Part shown: positions 16,254 to 24,634 of the stretch, piece after piece
Layout: the number at the start of each line of letters is the position of its first letter
Numbering within the stretch: position 1 is the first letter of the stretch
From: Pseudaminobacter soli (ex Zhang et al. 2022)
GTDB taxonomy: Bacteria > Pseudomonadota > Alphaproteobacteria > Rhizobiales > Rhizobiaceae
Assembly (NCBI RefSeq): GCF_014595955.1
Contig: NZ_JABVCF010000017.1
Coordinates: 1 to 64,000, forward strand
Length of the DNA stretch: 64,000 nt
Reading direction: 5' to 3'
Notes under the pieces: model-generated
The model's input: only the letters and a program-made list of their open reading frames with translations
Database searches by the model: none
Told to the model about the DNA's origin: nothing
Program-made: the position numbers and the translations under genes

Positions 16254-17341
16254 TGGCCACCGCGACGAAGAAACCCGACTACATTGTCTCGCCGGGCGCC
16301 ATCCTGGACGAAATCCTCGAGGAACGGGGCATCCCCAAGCAGGCCTTTGCAGAACGCTGCGGCCGTTCGCCGAAATTCGTCAGCGAGGTGATTGCGGGCA
16401 AAGCACCCGTTACCGAGGAGACCGCGCTCCAGTTTGGCCGTGTCCTGAACATGGAGCCGCAGGTCTGGGTGAACCTTGAAAGCAACTATCGGCTGAGGCT
16501 CGCCGAGCAGGAAGAGGAACGGCGGTTCGCGCGGCAGGTCGCATGGGCCAAGGCCTTCCCGGTGAAAGACATGGTCCAGCATGGCCTCCTGGACAAGCCA
16601 GGCAGTCCTGCAGAGACCGTGCGGAACATACTGGCGTTCTTCCGCTGTGCATCGGTGGAGTCGTTCAACGAGATGGTCGCAGCGCGACAGGGCGCGGTCG
16701 CCTACCGCCGCTCACCCTCATTCGTGGGCCATCCGCAGGCGGTGATGGCCTGGCTGCAGTGGGGAGAGCGCATCGCCGAGGGCATGGACTGCAGAACCTA
16801 CGATCCGGTGAAATTCAGGGCATGCCTCAAAGAGGCCCGCCGACTGACCATGTCGGGTCCGGAGGAAATCCAGTCCACGCTGGGCCAGATCTGCGCCGAT
16901 GCCGGCGTTGCGCTCGTCCTGGCCCCGGAACTGGCGGGCACGAAGCTGAGCGGCGCGGCACGGTGGGTGGGCGACCGACCACTCCTGCAGCTGAGCCTGA
17001 GGCACAAGTCTGACGACCACTTCTGGTTCACCTTCTTCCACGAGGCCGGCCACATCCTCCTCCATGGCAAGAAGGGGATGTTCATCGATGAGGACAAGGC
17101 CGCCGCAGACGATCCCAAGGAGGCCGAGGCGAACGAATTCGCCGCCTCGAGCTTGATCCCGAAGCATGTCTGGAAGTCCTTCGCCGTCCGGCGACGTTTC
17201 GATGAAGGGTCGATCCGGAAGTTTTCCGAAGAATGCGGAATTGCCCCGGGCATCGTCGTAGGCCGCCTGCAGCACGAACGAATTCTTCCATTCAACACGC
17301 GACTGAACTGCCTGAAGCAGCGCTTCGAATGGAGCAATTGA
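16253..17341 (+). CDS. higA: HigA-type antitoxin fused to an ImmA/IrrE-like metallopeptidase domain
   Basis: 362 residues. The start at 16253 is set by overlap with the higB stop and by the HigA-type beginning (YIVSPGAILDEILEERG); the longer open frame upstream is the other frame of higB. Residues 5-90 are a Xre/HigA helix-turn-helix (FAERCGRSPKFVSEVIAGK). A helical linker follows. Residues about 200-300 form an ImmA/IrrE (COG2856) domain with the zinc motif HEAGHILLH and a later EANEFAA helix that supplies the third ligand. Such fused antitoxins probably repress their own operon. The protease domain may control antitoxin turnover or sense stress; that is inference. Confidence 0.85.
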   Translation: MATATKKPDYIVSPGAILDEILEERGIPKQAFAERCGRSPKFVSEVIAGKAPVTEETALQFGRVLNMEPQVWVNLESNYRLRLAEQEEERRFARQVAWAKAFPVKDMVQHGLLDKPGSPAETVRNILAFFRCASVESFNEMVAARQGAVAYRRSPSFVGHPQAVMAWLQWGERIAEGMDCRTYDPVKFRACLKEARRLTMSGPEEIQSTLGQICADAGVALVLAPELAGTKLSGAARWVGDRPLLQLSLRHKSDDHFWFTFFHEAGHILLHGKKGMFIDEDKAAADDPKEAEANEFAASSLIPKHVWKSFAVRRRFDEGSIRKFSEECGIAPGIVVGRLQHERILPFNTRLNCLKQRFEWSN

Positions 17342-17376
17342 AGGTCTCCTGATCCAAGAGAAGCTCCGCAGAGTCG

Positions 17377-17396
17377 CATATACATCCGAATATATG
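17377..17396. promoter_or_regulatory. Inverted repeat upstream of the copper operon
   Basis: CATATA at 17377-17382 and TATATG at 17391-17396 form a perfect 6-base inverted repeat around an 8-base centre, in an otherwise GC-rich stretch 35 bases before the first gene of the copper operon. Its shape fits an operator for an ArsR-type or similar dimeric repressor. No such regulator is encoded adjacent, so the regulator would act from elsewhere. Confidence 0.4.
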
Positions 17397-17430
17397 GACA
17401 CTGTGAGGAGGCAGGACTACTGTCAGCCCG

Positions 17431-17763
17431 ATGAGCAGGCTCGTCCGCATCCTCGCAGTCGTCCTCCTTGCGGCCTACGCCGCAGGGTCGGTTGCGCACG
17501 TGGCGGCTGCCACCGACATGTCCCTGAAGATGTCCATGGCGACCATGGACGACGGCGGAATGGCAGACTGCCAGGACTGTCCCGGCGATGACGGCCAAGC
17601 ATCGGCATGCGACCAGTTCTGCGTGACCACGCTTGCCGCGATCTGCCCGCCGGCTGGCACCGATCTTCCGAATGTTACGAATGTCGTGGCGGCCCGTACC
17701 GCAGGACCACATGGCGGCCATGCGGGCCCGCCTGATCCCCACCCTCCCCGAACGATCCTCTGA
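17431..17763 (+). CDS. Small secreted Cys/Met/His-rich protein of a copper operon
   Basis: 110 residues: a signal peptide (RILAVVLLAAYAAGSVAHVAAA) followed by a Met-rich patch (MSLKMSMATMDDGGM), four clustered cysteines (CQDC, CDQFC) and a His/Pro-rich tail (GPHGGHAGPPDPHPPR). This layout is common in DUF2946-like proteins encoded beside multicopper oxidases and suggests periplasmic copper binding. A GAGGAGG stretch lies 20 bases upstream, which is rather far for a ribosome site. It is the first gene of the copper operon. Confidence 0.7.
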   Translation: MSRLVRILAVVLLAAYAAGSVAHVAAATDMSLKMSMATMDDGGMADCQDCPGDDGQASACDQFCVTTLAAICPPAGTDLPNVTNVVAARTAGPHGGHAGPPDPHPPRTIL

Positions 17764-17856
17764 GCTGACGGCCGCAGCGGCATCCGCTCGCAGCCGACCC
17801 GTCGACGCGCCCGGCTAGGTTTGCGTCACATGAGGCTATTCCAGGATGGTTGATCC

Positions 17857-19335
17857 ATGTCCGATTTCCGCGTGCCGACGCTGACGCGTCGCGCCTTCAT
17901 TGCATCCGCCGCCGCCCTCTCGGCGGGCGCGATGCTTCCACTGCAATCCAGTGCCCGCGCCGCAGGCATTCGGGAGTTCCGGCTCCGCGCGAAACACGGC
18001 CGCGCGCAGATCGCGCCCGAGCCATATGGCGACACCGCCGTCTGGTGCTACGACGGCAAGCTGCCAGGTCCGGAAATCCGCGTCCGAAAGGGAGAGCGCC
18101 TGCGGATCGCGGTCGAGAACGCGCTCGGAGAGGAAACGACCGTGCACTGGCACGGCGTGCGCGTGCCGAACGCGATGGACGGCGTGCCGCACCTCACGCA
18201 GGCGCCGGTCGCGCCCGGCGAGACCTTCACCTACGAGTTCGACGCCGTCGATGCGGGCACCTTCTGGTACCACCCGCACCAGCGCAGCTTCGAGCAGGTC
18301 GGCCGGGGCCTCTACGGCCCGCTGATCGTCGAGGAAGTCGATCCGGTCCGGGTCGACCGCGACGTGACCTGGGTTCTGTCAGACTGGCGGCTGACCAAGA
18401 CGGCCGAGATGCGGGATGACTTCGGCAGCCGCCACGACATGATGCACAACGGCCGGGTCGGCAACACGGTGACGATCAACGGCCGCGTGCCGGATGTCTT
18501 CGCTGTGCGGAAGGGCGAGCGAATCCGCCTCCGGCTGATCAACGCCGCCAACGCCCGCATATCCGGCCTCGATTTCGGAAGCCACGCACCCGTCGTCATC
18601 GCGCTGGACGGTCAGGCCGTCGAGCCGCACGCCCCGGAGGGCGGGCTGGTGGTGCTCGGACCCGCGATGCGCGCGGACATCATCCTGGATATGGCGGCTG
18701 ATGCCGGGAGCCGGGTTTCGGTGATCGACCGCTTCTACAAGGACCTCGAATATCGCCTGGTCGATCTCGCCTATGACGATCAACCGCTCCGGGACACGGT
18801 TCCCGACTGGCCTGTCGCTTTGCCGCCGAACCCGCTGCCGGAGCCGGACCTCGCGTCGGCTGCCCGCCACGAGGTCACCTTCAACGGCGGCATGATGGGA
18901 GCCATGGTCATGCAGGAGATGGGCGGCAGCATGGGGGATGGTTCCTCGGGCGCGATGGGCGGGATGATGGGCAGCATGGGCGGCATGATGAACATGATGC
19001 ATTCCGGCGGCATCTGGTTCATCAACGGGGTCGCCGCCGAGGGGCACATCATGGACCCGATGCTGACGCTGGCGCGGGACAAGAGCCACGTCATCGCGAT
19101 GACCAACGCGACGGCCTGGCATCACCCGATCCACCTGCACGGTCATTCGTTCCGGGTGATCTCCCGGGACGGCAAGCCGACGCGCCACCGCGAGTGGCAG
19201 GACACGGTGCTGATGTCGCCACGCGAGCGCGTCGAGATCGCCTTCGTCGCCGACAACCCCGGCGACTGGATGCTCCACTGCCACGTCCTCGAACACCAAG
19301 CCGCCGGGATGATGGGCGTCTTCCGCGTCGCCTGA
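17857..19335 (+). CDS. Multicopper oxidase (CopA/CueO-like)
   Basis: 492 residues. A twin-arginine signal (LTRRAFIASAAALSAGAMLPL) predicts export in folded, copper-loaded form. Type-2/3 copper sites: HWHG, WYHPHQ, HPIHLHGH and HCHVLEH, the last also providing the type-1 Cys, with a Met (GMMGVF) as axial ligand. A Met/Gly-rich insert at about residues 345-385 (with repeats such as GGMMGSMGGMMNMM) resembles the substrate-binding insert of CueO and the Met-rich repeats of CopA. The enzyme probably oxidises Cu(I) to Cu(II) in the periplasm. It is followed 27 bases later by the DUF411 gene. Confidence 0.95.
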   Translation: MSDFRVPTLTRRAFIASAAALSAGAMLPLQSSARAAGIREFRLRAKHGRAQIAPEPYGDTAVWCYDGKLPGPEIRVRKGERLRIAVENALGEETTVHWHGVRVPNAMDGVPHLTQAPVAPGETFTYEFDAVDAGTFWYHPHQRSFEQVGRGLYGPLIVEEVDPVRVDRDVTWVLSDWRLTKTAEMRDDFGSRHDMMHNGRVGNTVTINGRVPDVFAVRKGERIRLRLINAANARISGLDFGSHAPVVIALDGQAVEPHAPEGGLVVLGPAMRADIILDMAADAGSRVSVIDRFYKDLEYRLVDLAYDDQPLRDTVPDWPVALPPNPLPEPDLASAARHEVTFNGGMMGAMVMQEMGGSMGDGSSGAMGGMMGSMGGMMNMMHSGGIWFINGVAAEGHIMDPMLTLARDKSHVIAMTNATAWHHPIHLHGHSFRVISRDGKPTRHREWQDTVLMSPRERVEIAFVADNPGDWMLHCHVLEHQAAGMMGVFRVA

Positions 19336-19362
19336 TCACTTCCCGCCGCAAGGAGAACCGAA

Positions 19363-19803
19363 ATGCGAACCATCCTGACTGCCGTCGCCCTCGCTTCCTC
19401 CGTCTGGGCTGCTGTCCCGGCGCTCGCAGGAGAGAAGGACGTCACCCTCTACAAGAACCCGCAGTGCGGCTGCTGTGAAGGCTATGCCGACTACTTGCGG
19501 GAGAACGGCTTTACCGTCACCACCAAGCCCACGCACGATCTGGCCGAGATGAGCCGCGAGGCTGGCATCCCGGACGAGTTCCAGGGCTGCCATCTCTCCT
19601 TCATCGACGGCTACGTGGTCAGCGGCCATGTGCCCGTCGGGACCGTCAAAAAGCTCCTGACTGAGCGCCCTGACATCAAGGGCGTGACGCTGCCGGGCAT
19701 GCCCATGGGCTCGCCCGGCATGAGCGGGACCAAGGAAGCACCGTTCGAGATGCTGGAGATCACGAAATCCGGCGCCGTCGGCAGGGTCTACGCGCGGGAA
19801 TAG
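19363..19803 (+). CDS. DUF411 periplasmic metal-binding protein
   Basis: 146 residues with a signal peptide (to PALAGEK) and the DUF411 core: VTLYKNPQCGCCEGYADYL, with a CxCC thiol site in a thioredoxin-like fold, then CHLSFIDGYVVSGHVP, in which His and Cys are conserved. A Met/Gly-rich segment (LPGMPMGSPGMSG) follows. Members are found in copper resistance operons and are thought to bind copper in the periplasm. A ribosome site AAGGAG precedes the ATG. Confidence 0.9.
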   Translation: MRTILTAVALASSVWAAVPALAGEKDVTLYKNPQCGCCEGYADYLRENGFTVTTKPTHDLAEMSREAGIPDEFQGCHLSFIDGYVVSGHVPVGTVKKLLTERPDIKGVTLPGMPMGSPGMSGTKEAPFEMLEITKSGAVGRVYARE

Positions 19804-19837
19804 CACCGCGCGAACCCAACATCGGAAGGAGCCGAAG

Positions 19838-19975
19838 ATGATGGGCGGCGGAATGATGGACGGCATGGGCGGCATGATGCTGGGCATGGGGCTGGTCTGG
19901 CTCCTGCTTCTGGCCGTGCTTGTTCTCGCGGCCGCGGCCTTGGTGAAGTACCTGTTCTTCGGCGACCGCAAATGA
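19838..19975 (+). CDS. Met/Gly-rich 45-residue membrane peptide
   Basis: A short gene: MMGGGMMDGMGGMMLGMG followed by a membrane helix (LVWLLLLAVLVLAAAALV) and a basic end. AAGGAG lies 8 bases before the first ATG. Its TGA overlaps the ATG of the cytochrome c gene (ATGA), so it is firmly embedded in the operon. The Met-rich exterior could bind Cu(I). This is inference, but the context supports it. It may also act as a small subunit or adaptor of the oxidase or cytochrome. Confidence 0.75.
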   Translation: MMGGGMMDGMGGMMLGMGLVWLLLLAVLVLAAAALVKYLFFGDRK

Positions 19976-20430
19976 GCAGACAGGTCATTGTCCTCGGCAT
20001 CGTGGCGGCGCTCTCCGGAGCTGCCGCCCTCGCCCTGACCTTGCCGTTCGGAGCAATCCGGGGCGAAGCCGCGGCGATCGCACAGGGGCGGCAGCTCTAT
20101 GGTGCGAACTGCGCCTCATGCCACGGAGCCAGCCTCGAAGGCCAGCCGGACTGGAAGAGGCCGCTGCCCTCGGGACGCATGCCCGCCCCGCCGCACGATG
20201 CTTCCGGGCACACCTGGCACCACCCGGACGGGGTGTTGTTCCGGATCACCAAGCAGGGTCCCGCTGCCGTGGTGGGCAACGGATACGAGAGCGACATGCC
20301 GGAATTCGGGAGCAAGCTGGCAGACGAGGAGATCCGCGCCGTCCTCGCCTTCATCAAGAGCACGTGGCCGGAGCGAGAGCGCGCCTATCAGGCGGAGATG
20401 AGCCGCCGCGAGAAGGAAAAGACGCAGTGA
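19972..20430 (+). CDS. Class I c-type cytochrome
   Basis: 152 residues: a membrane helix or signal (VLGIVAALSGAAALALTLPF), one haem motif CASCH (about residue 44) and a distal Met in ESDMPEFG. A charged helical tail (ERERAYQAEMSRREKEK) ends the protein. It probably accepts electrons from copper oxidation or thiol chemistry in the periplasm. The start overlaps the upstream small gene by 4 bases, and the stop overlaps the next GTG start. Confidence 0.9.
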   Translation: MSRQVIVLGIVAALSGAAALALTLPFGAIRGEAAAIAQGRQLYGANCASCHGASLEGQPDWKRPLPSGRMPAPPHDASGHTWHHPDGVLFRITKQGPAAVVGNGYESDMPEFGSKLADEEIRAVLAFIKSTWPERERAYQAEMSRREKEKTQ

Positions 20431-20957
20431 AGGCGATCCTGTCGGCGCTGGTATTTGCCGTCCTCGCGACCACGGGCGCGTGGGCCGAGGACCCGGCGGC
20501 GATGGCTCTGCACGAGGAGCCGCAGCCCGTTCCCGAACTGGCATTCACCGATGAGCATGGCGAACCCCGGGCCCTTGAGGACTGGCGCGGCAAGGTGGTG
20601 CTGCTCAACGTCTGGGCGACCTGGTGCGCGCCTTGCCGGGTGGAGATGCCCACGCTTGAACGCCTCCAGGAGCGGCTCGGCGGCGATCGCTTCGAGGTCG
20701 TCGCCCTTTCAGTGGACCGAGCCGGGCCAAGCGTGGTCCGGAAGTTCTTCGACGAGATCGCTGTCGGCCTGCCAGTCCTCGTCGACAAGGACGGAACCGC
20801 CATCCGTTCTCTGGGACTGTTCGGCTTGCCAGCCACGCTCCTGATCGGTCCGGATGGAAACGAACTCGCGCGGCTTGCCGGACCGGCCGAGTGGGACACG
20901 CCGCAGATGGTCGCCTTCTTGGAAGCGATCATCGAACGCCATCAAAAAAAGGAATGA
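20427..20957 (+). CDS. TlpA/ResA-like periplasmic thioredoxin
   Basis: 176 residues from a GTG at 20427 that overlaps the cytochrome stop (GTGA). The frame is open far upstream but that part is the other frame of the cytochrome gene. A signal peptide (ILSALVFAVLATTGAWA) is followed by a TlpA-type thioredoxin domain with the WCAPC active site in NVWATWCAPCRVEMP, and a cis-Pro loop GLFGLPATLLIG. It reduces disulfides in copper chaperones or apocytochrome. The SCO1 protein encoded two genes downstream is a natural client. Confidence 0.93.
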   Translation: MKAILSALVFAVLATTGAWAEDPAAMALHEEPQPVPELAFTDEHGEPRALEDWRGKVVLLNVWATWCAPCRVEMPTLERLQERLGGDRFEVVALSVDRAGPSVVRKFFDEIAVGLPVLVDKDGTAIRSLGLFGLPATLLIGPDGNELARLAGPAEWDTPQMVAFLEAIIERHQKKE

Positions 20958-20963
20958 AGAGCC

Positions 20964-21269
20964 ATGAGCACAGCTTACCTTCCGGAGGAGTCCGGGACGT
21001 CTTCACCCGAAACCGCAGTCGAGCGGGGGCGGCCATACGGGTCCCGCCCATTGCTGCTCCTCGGCCTCTTGGCGCTCGCCGTCGCGCTCTGGGCAAACTG
21101 GGACTGGCTGGCTGCCGTCGGCCTGGTCCCGATCATCGCCGCGATGCTGCCCTGCGCGGCCATGTGCGCGCTCGGGATCTGCATGCACCGCCTCATGCCT
21201 AAGGCGACGGCGGAGACCTGCTGCCGAACGCCATCGGGACAAGTTGACGAATCTGGAGACCGGAAATGA
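20964..21269 (+). CDS. Small membrane protein, DUF2933-like
   Basis: 101 residues with two closely spaced membrane helices (PLLLLGLLALAVALWANWDWL and VPIIAAMLPCAAMCALGICMHRL) and cysteines within and after the second. The arrangement resembles DUF2933 proteins of heavy-metal operons. It starts 6 bases after the TlpA-like gene, and its stop overlaps the ATG of the SCO1 gene (ATGA). Function is unknown. Confidence 0.65.
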   Translation: MSTAYLPEESGTSSPETAVERGRPYGSRPLLLLGLLALAVALWANWDWLAAVGLVPIIAAMLPCAAMCALGICMHRLMPKATAETCCRTPSGQVDESGDRK

Positions 21270-21910
21270 ACCGAAGAGCCCTTCTCGCCGCGGTGGCCGC
21301 AATCCCCGTCCTCGCCCTTCCTGCACGTGCCCATCATCCGGGCGCCGATCTCGACAAGGTCATGGGCAGCGAAGAGAAATACTTCCAGGCGATCGACGCT
21401 CCGGCAGCGCCTGGATTCGATCTGGCCGACGCCGACGGCGATCCTGTCCGCCTCTCGGACTTCTCCGACAAGATCGTCGTGCTCAACTTCATCTTCGCAA
21501 GCTGCACCGACGTCTGCCCGCTTCACTCCGACCTGATCGCCCGCGTCCAGTCGATGGTGAACGCCACGCCCATGAAAGACATGGTGCAGTTCCTGACGGT
21601 CACCACCGATCCGGCTGCGGACTCGCCGGAGATCCTGAAGGCCTATGGCCCCTCGCATGGGCTTGACCCGCGCAACTGGATGTTCCTGACCACGCGGGAT
21701 GGGCAGGCCGGGGAAGCGACACGGAGGCTCGCCGAGGAATACAGTCAGCGCTTCGATCCGGTAGGCGGTGGCCAACAGATGCATGGGGTGGTCACCCACG
21801 TCATCGACCGTGGCGGGCGCTTTGCTGCGAAATTCCACGGCCTCAGGTTCGACCCGCTCAACCTAGTGATGTACCTCAACGGGCTCACCAACAACGTCGA
21901 GCGGCCGTGA
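21266..21910 (+). CDS. SCO1/SenC family copper chaperone
   Basis: 214 residues: a signal peptide (RRALLAAVAAIPVLALPARA), then a thioredoxin-like SCO domain. The copper ligands CTDVCP (Cys-X3-Cys) and the distal His (GVVTHVID, about residue 175) are present. Known members deliver copper to the CuA site of cytochrome oxidase or reduce it. It is the last intact gene of this operon. Downstream the opposite strand carries a broken methyltransferase. Confidence 0.93.
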   Translation: MNRRALLAAVAAIPVLALPARAHHPGADLDKVMGSEEKYFQAIDAPAAPGFDLADADGDPVRLSDFSDKIVVLNFIFASCTDVCPLHSDLIARVQSMVNATPMKDMVQFLTVTTDPAADSPEILKAYGPSHGLDPRNWMFLTTRDGQAGEATRRLAEEYSQRFDPVGGGQQMHGVVTHVIDRGGRFAAKFHGLRFDPLNLVMYLNGLTNNVERP

Positions 21911-21989
21911 TCCAGCTCGGCAACAAGGCGGACGTCAACTTTCGTACGGCGGGTTCCAGATGTCGTTATGGCGTTGCGCCTTGGCGCGT

Positions 21990-22696
21990 ACCGGGATACG
22001 TTTATCTGTCGTGGCGAGGAGATTGGCCATCGGAGCGCGCGGTAGAGCGAAACCGTACCGGTGACAGTCGGTATCACGATCGTTTCCTCCACGTGTTCGA
22101 ACCCCGCACGACGCATCAGGTCCGGAAGAATTCCGCGGGCATTCGGTTCAGTATTCGCGCGGCCGTCGAGATTTTGAATGGTCAGCCGAAACAGGGTGCG
22201 CATCAGCGAGGTGCGCTGAAGTCCGTAGTCGGCGATATGGAGCTCGCCCCTCGGGCCAAGGCTCTCGTGCATCGCCGCCAGCCGTTCGCCTTTTCGTCCA
22301 TCGGCACTTGATGGAACACGAGGCTCGAGACAATTTTGGTCACGCCCTTTTCCGCCAGCAGCCCTGCCGCATCCCGTGCAAAGCCTTGGTGAAGCTCGAT
22401 CTCGACGCCCGCCGCCCTGGCCTTGGCTTGGGCGCGTCGGATCGGGATCAATTCCGATAAGCTTCGCGGCCGGCGCTGCCTTTCCCAAGGCGCACGAGCA
22501 GCGAGCCCGTGCCGCAGCCGATGTCGGCGATAACGTCATCTCCGCCTGGCCGGACTTGCGCGAGAAGGGCGTTCCTCCATTGCCGCTCTCGCGTAAGCGC
22601 CGCCAGGCCGACGTCATAGAATGGTGTCAGCCAATGGTGGCCGGCAGCAGGCGTGAACGCCGCATTTGGAACGCTTTGCCGATCCTCGGTCATCAT
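21990..22696 (-). pseudogene. Frameshifted class I SAM-dependent methyltransferase
   Basis: Three minus-strand frames make one protein. The first, starting at 22696, has PFYDVGLAALTRERQWRN and the SAM motif DIGCGTGSLLVRLGK. The second has VEIELHQGFARDAAGLLAEK and IVSSLVFHQVPMDEK. The third has HESLGPRGELHIADYG and a C-terminal TVTGTVSLYRALR. The frames change near 22450 and 22270. The order and content are those of a UbiE-like small-molecule methyltransferase. It lies directly downstream of the broken lspA. Confidence 0.8.
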
Positions 22697-22765
22697 GCCC
22701 TTCCTGTCGATTCCAAAAGCCGCGGCGTCAACATCCGCCTGCTTCGGCTCCAGCTGGGCGCATTG

Positions 22766-23185
22766 TCAGCGCTCCTTCTCGACTGAAAGCGCGGTGGTGG
22801 CGGCCGGCTTTGCCGGGCAGAAGGTGCCCGCGATCAGGAGGATGGCGCCGAATCGAAATCATTACGTCGGCAAAGTTGAAGGCCGGCCAGTGCCAGTCAC
22901 CGAGGTGGAAGTCGAGGAAGTCGGTTACCGCCCCCTGGCGGACCCGGTCGACGACATTGCCCATCGCGCCGCTGGCAATCAGCCCCAGGCCAGACGCTTC
23001 GGCCCGCCTTTCGGCGTGCATGGCCCAGACGATGAGGCCCGTCGAGATCGCTACAGCGATTGCGGCCAGCAGGACTGGGCGCTCGCGGAAAACGCCGCTG
23101 AACAGCCCGAAGCTGACGCCGGTGTGAAGCCGAGCTTGAGGTTGAAAAACGGGACGATCTCTATCGTCCGCGGCGGCACCATGAC
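22766..23185 (-). pseudogene. lspA: Broken lspA, cut at its 5' end by an insertion sequence
   Basis: Minus-strand frames read EIVPFFNLKLGF, then TGVSFGLFSG in a second frame. Next come SGAMGNVVDRVRQGAVTDFLDFHLG and PAFNFAD, both signature regions with the catalytic Asp residues. Near 22860 the frame changes again and the protein would end VEKER at 22766. The N-terminal membrane segment is missing because the ISKra4-like element begins at about 23186. It is a second copy of the gene at 600-1097. Confidence 0.85.
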
Positions 23186-24632
23186 GGGAGTGGGAAAGAG
23201 CTGGGGGTAACGGATGTCGTGTAGCTGGGGCCTTTTGCGAAGAAGGGCCGAGCGACGTTGACACATAAGATGAATATCTGGGTGGAATTGGTTGACGCCG
23301 ACGGCGAGCAGCAAACGCAGAAGATCGGATGCGTTCGTCGCGATAGCGACCATGCGCGATTTCAGGATTTCGGCCTCTCGTTGAATGAAGGTAAGGACCT
23401 GCAAAACCGGCTGCAGCAGGAATTGACGCAGTTTCAGGCGGACCAGGCAGCGAAGATGGATCGACGATGTTCGACCTGCTGCGGCCTCCGCCGCATTCAC
23501 GACTATCGCTCTCGCATCGTTCACACCCTCTTTGGTCTTTGCCGTGTCCGCGTGCCCCGGTTCCGCGCCTGCAACTGCGATGAATCGACAGGCTCCGAGA
23601 ACGGTCGGGTCGGAGCTCTGATCGCCGGAGGGTAACCCCGGAACTGGAACGCATTCAGGCAGAACTCGGCGCACGGTTGTCATTCCGCGAGGCGGGCCGC
23701 ATTCTTGACCTCTTTGTGCCGAGCGCTCGACCGCACAATCATCGCACGGTCAGCAATCGCCTGGCGAAGGTGGCGGGCCAGATCGAGAACTGGGATCTGG
23801 CAAGCCCCCATCGCATGAGCCGAACCGGCGGAACTCCCATATCCGTCTTCATCGATGGCGCCTACATCCGCGCGGTGCCCGGCTATCAGAGCCGGCATTT
23901 CGAGATCGCGATGGGGCGCGTGGAGGCGAAAGGCCGACCGTCTCGCCATTTCGCGGCAACCCCTCATGTTGCCACAGGCAAACACCGTCCGTGCCACGCT
24001 GCGAGCGCAGGGATGGATGCCTGAGAGCGACGTCACCGTCTTCAGCGATGGCGACCCTGCGTTGCGAGGCGCGGGCATGACAGCCACGAGAGAGCCGGTC
24101 ACCCACATTCTCGACTGGTTCCACCTGTCCATGCGTCTGCACCACGTCGAACAGGCCTGGGAGGGAATTAGGACCATCGGGAACCTGAACATCCTCCTGT
24201 ATCAGGTGGCATTCCACGTACAACGGCTCCGCCATCTCCTCTGGAGTGGCTATGTCCGGGAGGCGGTGGACGCGGTGAGGGCCATGTCATACCAACTGGT
24301 GGGAAGCCTCTATGGGCGAACGCCGGCCGTGGAGATCAGGTTCAGGCGCTTCTCCCAATTGGTGGGCAATCTCCTCACCTACCTGACCCAGAACGGCAGC
24401 TCGATCGTCGACTATTGTCGCCGCCATTGGTCAGGTCGACCGATCTCAAGTTCGCGAGCCGAGACGACAGTCAACTGCCTGGTCAACGCGCGCATGAACA
24501 AAAAACGACAAATGCGGTGATCGCCGGCGGGAGCTCAGCGCGTGCTTCAGGTAAGAGCGGCCGTGATCGATGGTCGTCTGAAACAGGGAACGCTCAATCT
24601 CGCTGCCTAACCCCCAGGATTTTCCCACTCCC
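23186..24632 (+). mobile_element. ISKra4-family insertion sequence, decayed
   Basis: About 1.45 kb bounded by imperfect inverted repeats: GGGAGTGGGAAAGAG with CTGGGGGTAA at 23186-23210, mirrored by CCCACTCCC at 24624-24632 preceded by CCCCCAGG at 24611-24618. The inside encodes an ISKra4-type transposase in several frames. I could not identify a target-site duplication. The left end truncates lspA, and the right end abuts a terminator-like hairpin of the plasmid backbone. Confidence 0.8.
23270..24606 (+). pseudogene. ISKra4-family transposase, frameshifted
   Basis: Successive plus-strand frames give MNIWVELVDADGEQQTQKIG (23270 on), a zinc-like CSTCCG region, LSFREAGRILDLF, then VFIDGAYIRAVPGYQSRHFEI with a catalytic-site Asp. 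After a frame change near 23950 come SDGDPALRG, HILDWFHLSMRLHHVEQ and VNCLVNARMNKKRQMR. These are the conserved blocks of ISKra4 transposases in order. At least three frame changes make it inactive. Confidence 0.85.
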
Positions 24633-24634
24633 CC

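Noticed and set aside
18379-19299. 306-codon minus-strand open frame opposite the multicopper oxidase
   Set aside because: The plus-strand protein has all copper motifs; the minus frame is His/Val/Arg-rich noise.
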